Origin: Thalassovita sp.
Lineage (GTDB): Bacteria; Pseudomonadota; Alphaproteobacteria; Rhodobacterales; Rhodobacteraceae
Reading direction: 5' to 3'
DNA length: 51,042 nt
Assembly: GCA_029212905.1 (NCBI GenBank)
Contig: JARGPB010000012.1
Location: forward strand, 1-51,042
In this document: positions 16,253 through 24,722 of the stretch, piece after piece
Layout of the letters: every line of letters starts with the position of its first letter
How positions within the stretch are numbered: the stretch's first letter is position 1
Notes under the pieces: generated by a model
Told to the model about the DNA's origin: nothing
The model's database searches: none
Seen by the model: the letters and a program-made list of their open reading frames with translations, nothing else
Program-made: the position numbers and the translations under genes

Positions 16253-16495
16253 ATGCCAAACGTCCACCTGACCGAACCGATGCAGAAATATTTGCAGGCG
16301 CAGATCGAGTCCGGCGCCTACGCCAATCTGAGCGAAGTCGTGCGCGCCGGCGTAAGGATGCTGATGGAGAAGGATGGCGCCCGGCAGTTCTATGCCCTCA
16401 AGGCCGACCTAGAGGAAGCAGCCTCCCTGGCCGAAAATGGGGATTTCGCCGAGTTCGATGCTCATGCCTTCGAACCGGATGCATTTGATCGCTGA
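16253..16495 (+). CDS. parD: ParD-family type II antitoxin
   Basis: 80 aa ribbon-helix-helix antitoxin: N-terminal beta strand and helices (NVHLTEPMQKYLQAQIESGAYANLSEVVRAGVRML) and an acidic C-terminal tail that wraps the toxin. AGGAG precedes ATG at good distance. The toxin gene follows 5 bases after the stop. Probably autoregulated through the dyad at 16217 and serves to stabilise the neighbouring mobile DNA. Confidence 0.93.
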   Translation: MPNVHLTEPMQKYLQAQIESGAYANLSEVVRAGVRMLMEKDGARQFYALKADLEEAASLAENGDFAEFDAHAFEPDAFDR

Positions 16496-16500
16496 CCCAT

Positions 16501-16821
16501 ATGATTATTCGACTTTCCGGTCGGGCCAGGGCCGACCTTGAAGAGATCCGTGCCTACACCGTCGAAACTTGGGGTAGGGACCAATGGCTCGTCTATTACC
16601 GCCAGTTGGTCAACGCCTTCGAGCAGATCACCGGGGATCCCGACCGGGGTCGGGACAGGAGTCTCTTCGTTCCGGGGTTGCGGTCCGTCAACTGCCAACG
16701 TCACGTGATCTTCTACAAGCGGCTAGATGCGGCGGATGGGGCGGCAGTCATCCTGCGCATCGTGCATCAGCGCCGCAACATGCCCGCGCTCGTCTACTAC
16801 GAGGATCTCGACGGCGGTTAA
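16501..16821 (+). CDS. parE: ParE/RelE-family toxin
   Basis: 106 aa toxin of the ParE/RelE superfamily. Typical start (IIRLSGRARADLEEIRAYTVETWG), central RYGRDR-like basic segment (DPDRGRDRS), and the C-terminal strand pair HVIFYKRL and ILRIVHQRRN. ParE proteins poison DNA gyrase; RelE proteins cut mRNA. Pairing with ParD favours the ParE type. Length and motifs are intact, so it should be functional. Confidence 0.92.
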   Translation: MIIRLSGRARADLEEIRAYTVETWGRDQWLVYYRQLVNAFEQITGDPDRGRDRSLFVPGLRSVNCQRHVIFYKRLDAADGAAVILRIVHQRRNMPALVYYEDLDGG

Positions 16822-17029
16822 GCCCTTGCGTTTCCTCATTTCAATGGCTCGACCAGTCTTCCATAGTCTTCACTGACCTCGTGAAACGCGCGTTGGCGCC
16901 CGCCATCGAGGCAACGAAAGTAGTCCTACACATCGGCAAAGTGGGTCTCAAAATCGCTCAAACCCGACCAATTTGAATGTTGGAAGCGCTAAGAATTACT
17001 GCTTCGATACCTGGTCATCACGCGAGCAC

Positions 17030-18352
17030 TCAATGCCCATTGTGATCATGTTGATGTGGCTCGGTTTTTGTGCGCTGAAGAAACCAATGCTCAAAGATCA
17101 ATACACAAGCCATGATCGCGAATGCGACCACTACAATCATTGGATCGCTCTGCCACTTTAGTGAAGCGAATACGGCAAGCACGATCGCGTCGAGACCGAT
17201 TGCAGTCAACATGATCCATCCATGCGCAGAAAGCTCGGCCCTAAGGTTTCGGTACACTCCCCAGTGAATAACCATATCCATTACAAGGTAAAAGAAGGCC
17301 CCCATCGACGCTATTCGGCTAACGTCGAAGAGAATGGTCAGCAGGCTCGCAATCACTACTGTGTAGATCAGTGTATGGTCGCGGACTCCGCCTGACATCC
17401 CAAAATGACTGTGCGGGATCAATTTCATCTCTGTCAGCATTGCCAACATACGAGATACCGCAAAGATGCTGGCAATCACGCCTGATGCAGTTGCGATCAA
17501 AGCGAGCGCGACGGTCAGATAGAAGCCCGTTTCCCCAAGGGACGGTGCTGCCGCTTCCGCGAGCGCATAGTCTTTTGCTTCGACGATCTTGCCAAGCGGC
17601 AAGCTGCTTCCCACCGCAAATGCTACCAAGAGATACACCACTACGCAGACCGCCAATGAAATGATGATCGCGCGTCCGATGTTGCGGTGTGGGTCCACTA
17701 TCTCGGCGCCGCTGTTGGTGATTGTCGTGAACCCTTTGAATGCCAGAATTGCCAACGCTGTGGCACCAACAAATCCGCTGAGACCCTGTGAAGCTGTTCC
17801 ATCTCCTGTTGTGCCAAAAGTAAACCCGCCGGCCCAAAGCGCAGAGATCCCAAACAGAGTGATACCGCCAACCTTCAGTACCGCGAGCAACTGGGAAATC
17901 CAGCCTACAGAGCGGTTGCCCGAGATGTTGACGACATAGGCTGCGATAATGAGAGCAACGCCTATTGCCGGAACCAGTAAGCCATCTGGTGCAATGCCCA
18001 GTCCACGGAGCAAATAGTTTGCGAAGGTCCGTGCGACTAGGCTTTCGTTAATGACCATTGACAGAGCCATAAGCAAAGCCGCTGCAGCGGCTACGGCGGT
18101 TGGTCCATAGGCCTTTTGCAGGATCATTCCAATTCCGCCAGCTGACGGGTAGGCATTGGACATTCTTATGTAAGTGTAAGCGCTGAAGGCTGTAACGATG
18201 GCTCCAACGATGAACACAAGTGGAAAGGTAGGGCCGGCCAGTTCCGCAATTTGGCCTGTGAGTGCCAGAATTCCGGCGCCAATCATGACACCAGTCCCCA
18301 TGGCGACGGCATCCCAAAGAGAAATGCTGCCCGCTTTATAGTCGCTATTCAT
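17030..18352 (-). CDS. APC-superfamily amino acid/cation permease
   Basis: 440 aa polytopic transporter. The first helix has the APC glycine motif (GTGVMIGAGILALTGQ), and about 12 hydrophobic segments follow. The C-terminus ends in a His-rich tail (HQHDHNGH) that could bind metal, unusual for amino acid permeases. Its start overlaps the VTT gene stop by 8 bases, so it is the last gene of the multicopper-oxidase operon. The substrate is unknown. Its place here suggests uptake or export of a thiol, amino acid or amine tied to copper stress, which is inference. Confidence 0.88.
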   Translation of the reverse strand: MNSDYKAGSISLWDAVAMGTGVMIGAGILALTGQIAELAGPTFPLVFIVGAIVTAFSAYTYIRMSNAYPSAGGIGMILQKAYGPTAVAAAAALLMALSMVINESLVARTFANYLLRGLGIAPDGLLVPAIGVALIIAAYVVNISGNRSVGWISQLLAVLKVGGITLFGISALWAGGFTFGTTGDGTASQGLSGFVGATALAILAFKGFTTITNSGAEIVDPHRNIGRAIIISLAVCVVVYLLVAFAVGSSLPLGKIVEAKDYALAEAAAPSLGETGFYLTVALALIATASGVIASIFAVSRMLAMLTEMKLIPHSHFGMSGGVRDHTLIYTVVIASLLTILFDVSRIASMGAFFYLVMDMVIHWGVYRNLRAELSAHGWIMLTAIGLDAIVLAVFASLKWQSDPMIVVVAFAIMACVLIFEHWFLQRTKTEPHQHDHNGH

Positions 18353-19037
18353 CGTCGATCTGCTTTCTATTTTTGAGGGTCAAAAAGACAAAAGGCAGTG
18401 CTGTCACAACCCCAAGTCCTATCGTGATCCATTCAGCCGTTCCCCAATCCCCTGACATGGCCACAGCTCCAAAATGGGCAAGAACAAAACTCGCCGGCAA
18501 AATCCCGGCAAAAGTTGCCAGCATGAAGCGCCATAGATGAAGTTGGCTCAAGCCCGCAACATAGCTGATTGCATCGAAAGAAACGAATGGAAGCAGGCGG
18601 GACGCAAACACTGATAACATCAGAGCCTTTTGCGACCCCAACAGCCCGAACTCTGAATACTTACCCAAAAAACGCCGAACTGTGCTTCGACCGAGTTTTC
18701 GCGCGAAGACAAATGCGATTGTAGCACCGAGCTCCGAGCCTATGGCTACGTAGGTGGCTCCGAGATAGTGACCAAATGCAGCCCCGGCGGCAAGTGCGAT
18801 TGGTGCGCTCGGTATGGGGCTTGCGACAATCGCGAGGGCCATGAGTGCAATAACCGCGAGGGGGCCAACGGCTCCGGCATTTTCAATATGGCGCTGCACT
18901 TCAGCCTGTGAAAAGGCGACCCCAAGATTGCTCAGAGAAACCGTGCCCGAAAAAAAACCGAAAGCTGCAAGAGACAGAACTGTTGCTATCGCCAAACAAC
19001 CAATCAGGCGACCATATCCCCATGCTTGCACGATCAT
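18345..19037 (-). CDS. TVP38/TMEM64 (VTT domain) membrane protein
   Basis: 230 aa inner-membrane protein of the DedA/VTT superfamily. Signature block SRLLPFVSFDAISYVAGL, preceded by GSELGATIAFVFARKLG. Such proteins are suggested lipid or small-molecule transporters; in resistance clusters they often accompany mercuric reductase or oxidase genes. ATG at 19037 overlaps the multicopper oxidase stop as ATGA, and its own stop overlaps the APC gene. Function is unproven. Confidence 0.9.
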   Translation of the reverse strand: MIVQAWGYGRLIGCLAIATVLSLAAFGFFSGTVSLSNLGVAFSQAEVQRHIENAGAVGPLAVIALMALAIVASPIPSAPIALAAGAAFGHYLGATYVAIGSELGATIAFVFARKLGRSTVRRFLGKYSEFGLLGSQKALMLSVFASRLLPFVSFDAISYVAGLSQLHLWRFMLATFAGILPASFVLAHFGAVAMSGDWGTAEWITIGLGVVTALPFVFLTLKNRKQIDDE

Positions 19038-20482
19038 GTGACCGTGAACTGCGCCATCATTCCTCCATCTTCGTGTTCAAGGATGTGACAGTGATACATG
19101 AAGGGATTGGCGCGATCTGCCGTCTGCTCAAAGCTGACCAGGATATCGACTCGGCCATTTACGAGCACGGTATCCTTCCAGCCAGAATTTTGTATGCTTG
19201 GTTTCTTTCCGTTTTCGGCGAGCACCTGAAACCTCACGCCATGAACATGAAACGGGTGCATCATCATGTTTGAGGAGACTTGCCAAATCTCGGTCGCCCC
19301 CTTCGAAAGAGACAAGTCTATCCTCCCCATGTCGAAGGACTGCCCATTGATCGCAAACCGATCATTCGACCTACGCATCATCATGCCCATCCCCATTGGC
19401 ATATCGAGTGTGATCTGACGTGTATTGACTGATCGGGCCTCACCGTCAGGCAGGACGCCGCCCAAGTCGGCGGGTATTTCCAGAATGCGGGCAGGAAGTC
19501 TCGCATCCACACCAAAGGGTACAACTACGAAGCTCCCCCCAGCAGTGCTCGCGCCGCCCATCATCCCACCCATCATCTGATTGGGATTTGCAGAGGATAC
19601 CAGCGTGCCAGCCTCTCCTCCCGAAAAATCGACGAGGACTTCGTATCGTTCGCCGGGAGCGATCACGAGGGACTCAATGGCGACAGGTTGATTGAGATAG
19701 CCACTGTCCGTCGCGATGAGGTGCATCTCGCGACGGTCAGAAAACGATAGGGGATAAATCCTCGCGTTCGAGCCGTTGAGCAAGCGCAAACGGACAATAC
19801 CGCGAGGGACGACAGCCTGGGTGCCTAGCTGACCGTTAACAAGAATGACATTGCCCATGAAACCCATCATCTGATCTGGCATAGACAGGCCATAATCGAT
19901 GCGGCCCTGCCGGTCGAACCGGCGGTCTTGCAGAACCAAGGTCAAATCATCGACGCCGTATGAGATCGGGAGACCCCGAGCATCGTCCCGACCGTCATCA
20001 ACGTGGATCACACCGGCCAATCCCCTTTGAACTTGTCGTCCGGTGTCACCATGAACGTGCGAGTGGTACCAAAGAGTAGCGGGTGGTTGTGTCAGATCCA
20101 GTTCGGGAAACCAAGTCGTGCCCGGTTCAATGGTCTGGTGTGGGCCGCCGTCAACTTCGCCGGGTATCAGCATACCGTGCCAGTGCACCGAGATTTTCTC
20201 TGACAGCGTATTGTCGATCTGTGCTTGCGTCGAAGCTCCTGCGGGAAGACGTAGCGTAGGCCCCAAAAAGGATTGGTTGAACCCCCAGGTCTCACCGCCG
20301 CCCAGTCCTGTAAAATCGGTCTTGCCCTTTTGGGCAGTCAGACGGAAATGCCGATCGCGGGTTGCGTCGAGCAATGGTGGCATAGCCAACGCCCTGACAC
20401 TCCCCTGTGCGATGGCCGCCAGCGGACCTGTGGCGAACGGCAGGCCAGCCAAGCCGGCGATGAAGGCTCTACGATTTGTCAT
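19034..20482 (-). CDS. Tat-exported multicopper oxidase (CueO-like)
   Basis: Periplasmic cupredoxin-fold oxidase, probably Cu(I) oxidase. N-terminus MTNRRAFIAGLAGLP is a Tat-type leader. Four copper-ligand blocks are present: SVHWHGM, WYHSHVHG, HPFHVHGVRF and MYHCHILEHEDGGMM. Two Met-rich insertions (NQMMGGMMGG and DMPMGMGMMMRRS) resemble the Cu(I)-binding Met segment of CueO. 482 aa. It lies 15 bases after the rhodanese gene and overlaps the next gene, so it is central in the six-gene operon. Confidence 0.95.
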   Translation of the reverse strand: MTNRRAFIAGLAGLPFATGPLAAIAQGSVRALAMPPLLDATRDRHFRLTAQKGKTDFTGLGGGETWGFNQSFLGPTLRLPAGASTQAQIDNTLSEKISVHWHGMLIPGEVDGGPHQTIEPGTTWFPELDLTQPPATLWYHSHVHGDTGRQVQRGLAGVIHVDDGRDDARGLPISYGVDDLTLVLQDRRFDRQGRIDYGLSMPDQMMGFMGNVILVNGQLGTQAVVPRGIVRLRLLNGSNARIYPLSFSDRREMHLIATDSGYLNQPVAIESLVIAPGERYEVLVDFSGGEAGTLVSSANPNQMMGGMMGGASTAGGSFVVVPFGVDARLPARILEIPADLGGVLPDGEARSVNTRQITLDMPMGMGMMMRRSNDRFAINGQSFDMGRIDLSLSKGATEIWQVSSNMMMHPFHVHGVRFQVLAENGKKPSIQNSGWKDTVLVNGRVDILVSFEQTADRANPFMYHCHILEHEDGGMMAQFTVT

Positions 20483-20497
20483 GGTATAGCTTGTGTC

Positions 20498-20959
20498 TCA
20501 CGCTAGCTCACTTGGGAGGGCGGCCAGTGCGGCTTCTCTTGTTACTGTCGGCAGACCTTGCTCGATCCAGCCGGATCTCCCCGGGGCGCCAAGCATCCCG
20601 CCTACGGCGTCAACAAAGCCGGCAGCTTTCGCTTCACGCAACTTGCTCATTACGAGACCTGAGCGATGGCCGGTCCGACAAATCAGGGCGACCGGGCGTC
20701 CCGCAGCAAGATCGCGGGCGTCGAAGAGGCGCTCCCCGAACCGCGGATGGGTCATGTCGATTGGCCACGCCCCCTCCGCGACGCCGGTATCTTGCCATTC
20801 CTCGGGTCTGCGGATGTCCACAAGCCTTGCCAAATCGCTTTTCAGCGCATCATGGAGAGTATCGAGCGCCCATACGTCATGGTTGTCAGCCCAAGCTGGC
20901 GAATAGGCAAGCAAGGTGCTCGATGCGAACAGGCCAAAAGTTTGACGGCGGCTCAGCAT
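20498..20959 (-). CDS. Periplasmic single-domain rhodanese
   Basis: About 153 aa with an SRRQTF Tat-like leader ending at SPAWA, then one rhodanese domain (VDIRRPEEWQ) and the active-site loop ICRTGHRSG with the catalytic Cys. Predicted to transfer sulfane sulfur or act as a thiol/metal-binding protein in the periplasm. It lies between DUF302 and the multicopper oxidase in one transcription unit. A link between sulfur carriers and copper tolerance is plausible but not demonstrated. Confidence 0.9.
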   Translation of the reverse strand: MLSRRQTFGLFASSTLLAYSPAWADNHDVWALDTLHDALKSDLARLVDIRRPEEWQDTGVAEGAWPIDMTHPRFGERLFDARDLAAGRPVALICRTGHRSGLVMSKLREAKAAGFVDAVGGMLGAPGRSGWIEQGLPTVTREAALAALPSELA

Positions 20960-20980
20960 GGTCTGCCTCCTCAGTTTAGT

Positions 20981-21367
20981 TTATGCATTATCAACCGCAG
21001 ATCGCAGCATATCGCGCACCTGCGCGGCGACTTCGTGCAGCTTCTCATTCTCGACAGCGGCCATCGAAGCCACTGGATCAACAGCGCTGATTTCAGTGCC
21101 GTTTTCGACCGTCCGCAAGATCACATTGCAAGGCAGCATCGATCCTATACGGGGCTCCAGCCCAATGGCCTCCCATGCCATATGAGGGTTGCACGCACCC
21201 AGAATGCGGTATCCATCCATGTCGCGGTCAATCTTTTTCTTCATTGTTGCCTGTACGTCGATTTCGGTCAGTACACCAAATCCCTTTTCTTTCAGGGCTT
21301 CGCGCAGGCGCATCTCCGCATCATCAATCGCCGTATTGGGCAGATGTCTGTTGTAGGTATAACTCAT
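20981..21367 (-). CDS. DUF302 protein
   Basis: 128 aa, no signal peptide, DUF302 fold: ALKEKGFGVLTEIDVQATMKKK, ILGACNPHMAWEAI and LPCNVILR. The Cys in GACNPH and in LPCNV are conserved in the family and could bind metal or a thiol. DUF302 proteins are frequently found beside sulfur-oxidation, rhodanese and copper genes. Function unknown. Confidence 0.9.
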   Translation of the reverse strand: MSYTYNRHLPNTAIDDAEMRLREALKEKGFGVLTEIDVQATMKKKIDRDMDGYRILGACNPHMAWEAIGLEPRIGSMLPCNVILRTVENGTEISAVDPVASMAAVENEKLHEVAAQVRDMLRSAVDNA

Positions 21368-21456
21368 TTTGAGCCCTCTCGATCTTGTTCAGGCAAACCC
21401 AAAGCACCGAACCGTTGACGGGCTTACCTGAATGGGGAATTTCTGAACGACGGGGT

Positions 21457-22080
21457 TCAGTTGTCTTCGTCCGTCATCATTCCGGGATTTGCGGCCATAC
21501 CCTGTGCCATGTTGTCGGCAGGGGCGACCATTTCGCCTTGAGAAATCTGGCCGTCGCCATCAGCATCAAGCATCTGGAAACGATCGACCATGGTCTCGCG
21601 CATCGCCTTGGCGTGAAGCGACGCGAATTCGTCAATCGAGAGCGTGCCATTACCGTCGGCGTCATAGTCCGACAGCATCGACTGAAGGCCCTCATGCGCC
21701 TCTTCGGGAGACACCGCGCCGTTTCCATCCATATCGAACATTGACATCATGTTGCCCCCCATCATCGGGAACATACCTTGACCGGTTGTGCTTGGTCCCA
21801 TCATGCTGCCGTTTCCGCTCATCATGCCCGAATGCATTTGCATCATCATGCGCATCATGCCGTGCATCATCTGAAGATGCTCGGCCATCTGACTGGGATC
21901 CATCATGCCGCCACCCATCATCATTCCGGGCCCGCCCGTCCCTGCCATCGGTTGAGCAAGTACATTGGGAGAGACGCTTTCACCGCCCGCAGCTTGGTGA
22001 TGGCTGTCATCGGCGAGCGCAGCACCTGCTGTGAGAACGGCAACCAGAAGACCGGTAGAAACTTTTGTTGAGTAGGACAT
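21457..22080 (-). CDS. Met-rich EF-hand secreted protein
   Basis: About 207 aa. ATG at 22080 begins a signal peptide (MSYSTKVSTGLLVAVLTAGAALA). The first half is Met/His/Gly-rich (MMMGGGMMDPSQM, MMHGMMRMMMQMHSGMM), typical of soft Cu(I) ligands. The second half has three EF-hand loops (DMDGNGAVSPEE, DADGNGTLSIDE, DADGDGQISQGE). The combination suggests a periplasmic copper sponge whose folding depends on Ca2+. It is the first gene of the minus-strand operon, next to the divergent two-component system. The frame upstream to 22287 is not used. Confidence 0.88.
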   Translation of the reverse strand: MSYSTKVSTGLLVAVLTAGAALADDSHHQAAGGESVSPNVLAQPMAGTGGPGMMMGGGMMDPSQMAEHLQMMHGMMRMMMQMHSGMMSGNGSMMGPSTTGQGMFPMMGGNMMSMFDMDGNGAVSPEEAHEGLQSMLSDYDADGNGTLSIDEFASLHAKAMRETMVDRFQMLDADGDGQISQGEMVAPADNMAQGMAANPGMMTDEDN

Positions 22081-22248
22081 TTTGAAGCCTTTCCTTCTTT
22101 TGACCTCATACAACTTGGCATCAAACATTTGAATGTAAGGACGTACACCCGTGGATTTGTATCCGTCTGTCGCAATGGACAGGGGCTGATACAATTGGCG
22201 ACAAAAAGGAACCTGACCGTCTGATTTCCAATGCTTTAGAAGGGCCCC
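22081..22248. promoter_or_regulatory. Divergent control region between the Cu operon and the two-component system
   Basis: 168 bases separate the EF-hand gene (-) and the response regulator gene (+). An imperfectly spaced dyad ACATT-TG-AATGT lies at 22125-22136 and is a candidate operator for the response regulator. I cannot assign -35/-10 elements with confidence. Confidence 0.4.
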
Positions 22249-22971
22249 ATGCAACACGCGCCACATATTCTCGTCGTGGATGACCATGAACAGATCCGGA
22301 AAAGTGTAACCCGCTATCTGGAAAAGAATGGCATGCGAGCAACCGCTGCCAAGGATGCGGCGGAGATGGACGCGAAGCTGGCTGTCGGAAGCTTCGACCT
22401 ACTGGTCCTGGATATCATGATGCCTGGCGAGGATGGCCTTTCCGTTTGCCAACGTCTGTCAAGCGAAGGGCGACTGCCGATCATCATGTTAACCGCGCTC
22501 GGTGAAGATGCGGACCGTATTGTCGGTTTGGAGATCGGTGCGGACGATTATCTTCCCAAGCCGTTTAATCCACGCGAACTCCTTGCGAGGATCAAAGCCG
22601 TCCTGCGAAGAAGCGAGCACAAAGAGGCCTTCACCGGATCTCTGAGCGGCCGCAAAGTCCGCTTTGCACACCTTACCTTGGATGTAGACCGGCAGGTGCT
22701 TCTCGACGACGCGGGACAAGAGACCGCTCTTACGGTCGCAGAATTCAAACTGCTGACGGTCCTTCTGGAGCGCCCTCGGATGGTGTTGAGCCGCGATCAG
22801 TTGCTAGATCTTTCTCAGGGCATTTCCGCTGGTCCGTTGGACAGGAAAATTGACAACCAGATTTCGCGCCTTCGGCGAAAGCTCGAGCCCGACATTCTCC
22901 GTCCACGTATTATCAAGACGATCAGAAGCGGCGGCTACTGCCTGTCGGTCGACGTCGAGGTGTCCGAATGA
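22249..22971 (+). CDS. OmpR-family response regulator
   Basis: 240 aa. Receiver domain with acidic pocket (VVDDHEQ), phospho-acceptor Asp in LVLDIMMPGEDG, Thr in MLTALGE and Lys in LPKPFN; C-terminal winged helix of OmpR/PhoB type (LTVAEFKLLTVLLERP, DRKIDNQISRLRRKLE). The stop overlaps the kinase start as ATGA. It probably controls the divergent multicopper-oxidase operon, the ccm genes or both. Confidence 0.95.
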   Translation: MQHAPHILVVDDHEQIRKSVTRYLEKNGMRATAAKDAAEMDAKLAVGSFDLLVLDIMMPGEDGLSVCQRLSSEGRLPIIMLTALGEDADRIVGLEIGADDYLPKPFNPRELLARIKAVLRRSEHKEAFTGSLSGRKVRFAHLTLDVDRQVLLDDAGQETALTVAEFKLLTVLLERPRMVLSRDQLLDLSQGISAGPLDRKIDNQISRLRRKLEPDILRPRIIKTIRSGGYCLSVDVEVSE

Positions 22972-24353
22972 TCTGGCGGCTCCTACGATCTCTCCGGGTC
23001 CAACTCGTTCTTCTCATCATTATCGCGTTGGGGATCGCACAGTTTGTCAGCCTGTGGCTCTTCGCCGATGAACGAAGCCTCGCCATACGGGCTGCTCTTG
23101 GGTTTGAGGCAGCTGGACGAGCGGCAAATGTTGCGCGCTTGATTGAAGAGGCACCCGCTGACCTGCGCCCATCAATTATCCGCGCGGCGAACTCGCCCCT
23201 TGTTCGCTTTGACCTCGGGACGAAGCCGCTTGTGCAACATAGCGACCATTCGGATGGCGGGTTGGTTGAAACCCGCGTCCGCGCACTCCTGAACGACAGC
23301 TACAGTCGCGACATTCGTGTGGAGCTTCACCAGATCCAAGGCGCGATCCTGCCGCTACCGAACCTTTCGCACGAAATGACCGAGATGCACTTGGCCATGA
23401 TGCGAGGTGAACTGTCCGCAATCGAGATGAACCTTTCAATTTCGATCGCCGGCGGCCAGTGGTTGAACGTAAGTACGCGCTTTGAGCGTCCGCCGATCCA
23501 GTGGCCGCTTTATTCCATGCTGACATTTGGTCTGACGGCAATGGCCCTGTTGGTCGCAGTGAGCTGGTTTGTCATGACCGGACTGCTGGGCCCTCTGCGG
23601 CGATTGGCCTGGGCGTCGGAACGATTGGGGCGTGGAGAAGACATAGACGCGTTGCCAGAACGGGGACCCCAGGAGGTTCGGGAGCTGACCGCTGGTTTCA
23701 ACCGTATGCAGGACAGGCTGACACGGTTCGTTGCCGACAGAACGAGGGTTCTGGCGGCCCTTGGACATGATCTTCGATCTCCGCTCACCGCAATGAGAGT
23801 ACATTCAGAAATGGTAGAGGAAGACGAAACCCGAGAGAGTCTCGTCGCAACCGTCGAAGAAATGCAGTCGATGGTGGAAGCAACCCTTACCTTCGCGAAA
23901 GGTCTCTCAGGGAACGAACCAATGCAGGATGTTGACCTGCAATCGTTCCTAGAAGCTCTGCGGGGGGATATGGTCGTACCGTTTGTGCTCTCTGACGGCC
24001 CCGAAGTCACGGTTCGATTGCGCCCCAATGCCATTCGACGCGCATTGCGAAACGTGATCGAGAACGCGGTGCGCTACGGCGGGTCCGCAACCCTGGGCTG
24101 GATATCAGCCGAGGGGGAAATAGAAATTTCCGTCACTGACAGAGGGCCGGGGATTCCAACCGCAGAATTGGAACGCATATTTGACCCATTCTTCAGGCTT
24201 GAAGAAAGCCGATCTCTGGAAACCGGCGGGCATGGGCTGGGCCTGTCGATCGCAAGGTCCATTCTTCGTGCGCAGGGTGGGGAGATCAGTCTGGCGAACC
24301 ACCCGGACGGGGGGCTTATCGCGACAATTCGATTGCCAGTTGCTGAAACATGA
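22968..24353 (+). CDS. Sensor histidine kinase
   Basis: 461 aa membrane kinase: two transmembrane helices (about residues 8-28 and 172-195) enclosing a periplasmic sensor region, HAMP linker (LLGPLRRLAWASERLGRG), H-box ALGHDLRSPLTAMR, N-box NVIENAVRYGG, and G boxes DRGPGIP and GGHGLGLSIA. The periplasmic part contains His/Met (HEMTEMHLAMMRGE), a possible copper-binding patch. Overlaps the response regulator gene. Signal unknown; copper is suggested by context. Confidence 0.94.
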   Translation: MIWRLLRSLRVQLVLLIIIALGIAQFVSLWLFADERSLAIRAALGFEAAGRAANVARLIEEAPADLRPSIIRAANSPLVRFDLGTKPLVQHSDHSDGGLVETRVRALLNDSYSRDIRVELHQIQGAILPLPNLSHEMTEMHLAMMRGELSAIEMNLSISIAGGQWLNVSTRFERPPIQWPLYSMLTFGLTAMALLVAVSWFVMTGLLGPLRRLAWASERLGRGEDIDALPERGPQEVRELTAGFNRMQDRLTRFVADRTRVLAALGHDLRSPLTAMRVHSEMVEEDETRESLVATVEEMQSMVEATLTFAKGLSGNEPMQDVDLQSFLEALRGDMVVPFVLSDGPEVTVRLRPNAIRRALRNVIENAVRYGGSATLGWISAEGEIEISVTDRGPGIPTAELERIFDPFFRLEESRSLETGGHGLGLSIARSILRAQGGEISLANHPDGGLIATIRLPVAET

Positions 24354-24375
24354 AATGACAGAAAAGGAAACCGAC

Positions 24376-24675
24376 ATGCTTAGACTTACCAACACAACCG
24401 CAGCATTCACACTGTTCGCGACGACCGCCATGGCGGACCCCGGCGGAGATTATTACGGCCACATGTGGGGCGGTGGATTTGGAATGCTGGGAGGGCTGAT
24501 GATGATCGTGTTCTGGGGCGTGATTATTGCGCTGATATTCTTCGCCGTTCGCTGGTTCAGCGAAAAGGGCCGTGCCTCCGGGTCGAGCGCGCATGACATT
24601 CTCAGGGATCGCTTCGCGCGCGGTGAGATTGATGAAGAAGAGTATCGCAAGCGCAAAGCCGCTCTAGACGACTGA
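24376..24675 (+). CDS. Small membrane protein with SHOCT domain
   Basis: About 99 aa. Signal-like N-terminus (MLRLTNTTAAFTLFATTAMA), a Gly/His segment, a transmembrane helix (LMMIVFWGVIIALIFFAVRWF) and a C-terminal SHOCT module (DILRDRFARGEIDEEEYRKRKAAL). ATG at 24376 follows AAGGAAA. It is just downstream of the kinase and so likely in the same transcript. SHOCT modules are thought to mediate oligomerisation; the role is unknown. Confidence 0.85.
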   Translation: MLRLTNTTAAFTLFATTAMADPGGDYYGHMWGGGFGMLGGLMMIVFWGVIIALIFFAVRWFSEKGRASGSSAHDILRDRFARGEIDEEEYRKRKAALDD

Positions 24676-24722
24676 GAAAGTGATCACCAGTCGACCCCAC
24701 TGCTAAAGATCGTGAGGCTCCT

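Noticed and set aside
15942..16253. Open frame of 103 codons before parD
   Set aside because: No ribosome site, no domain, and it overlaps the parD promoter and operator.
16822..17029. Possible transposase remnant between parE and the APC gene
   Set aside because: Frames are short and show no transposase motif or terminal repeats.
22081..22287. Extension of the EF-hand frame
   Set aside because: It reads through the divergent control region and into the response regulator gene; the signal peptide starts at 22080.
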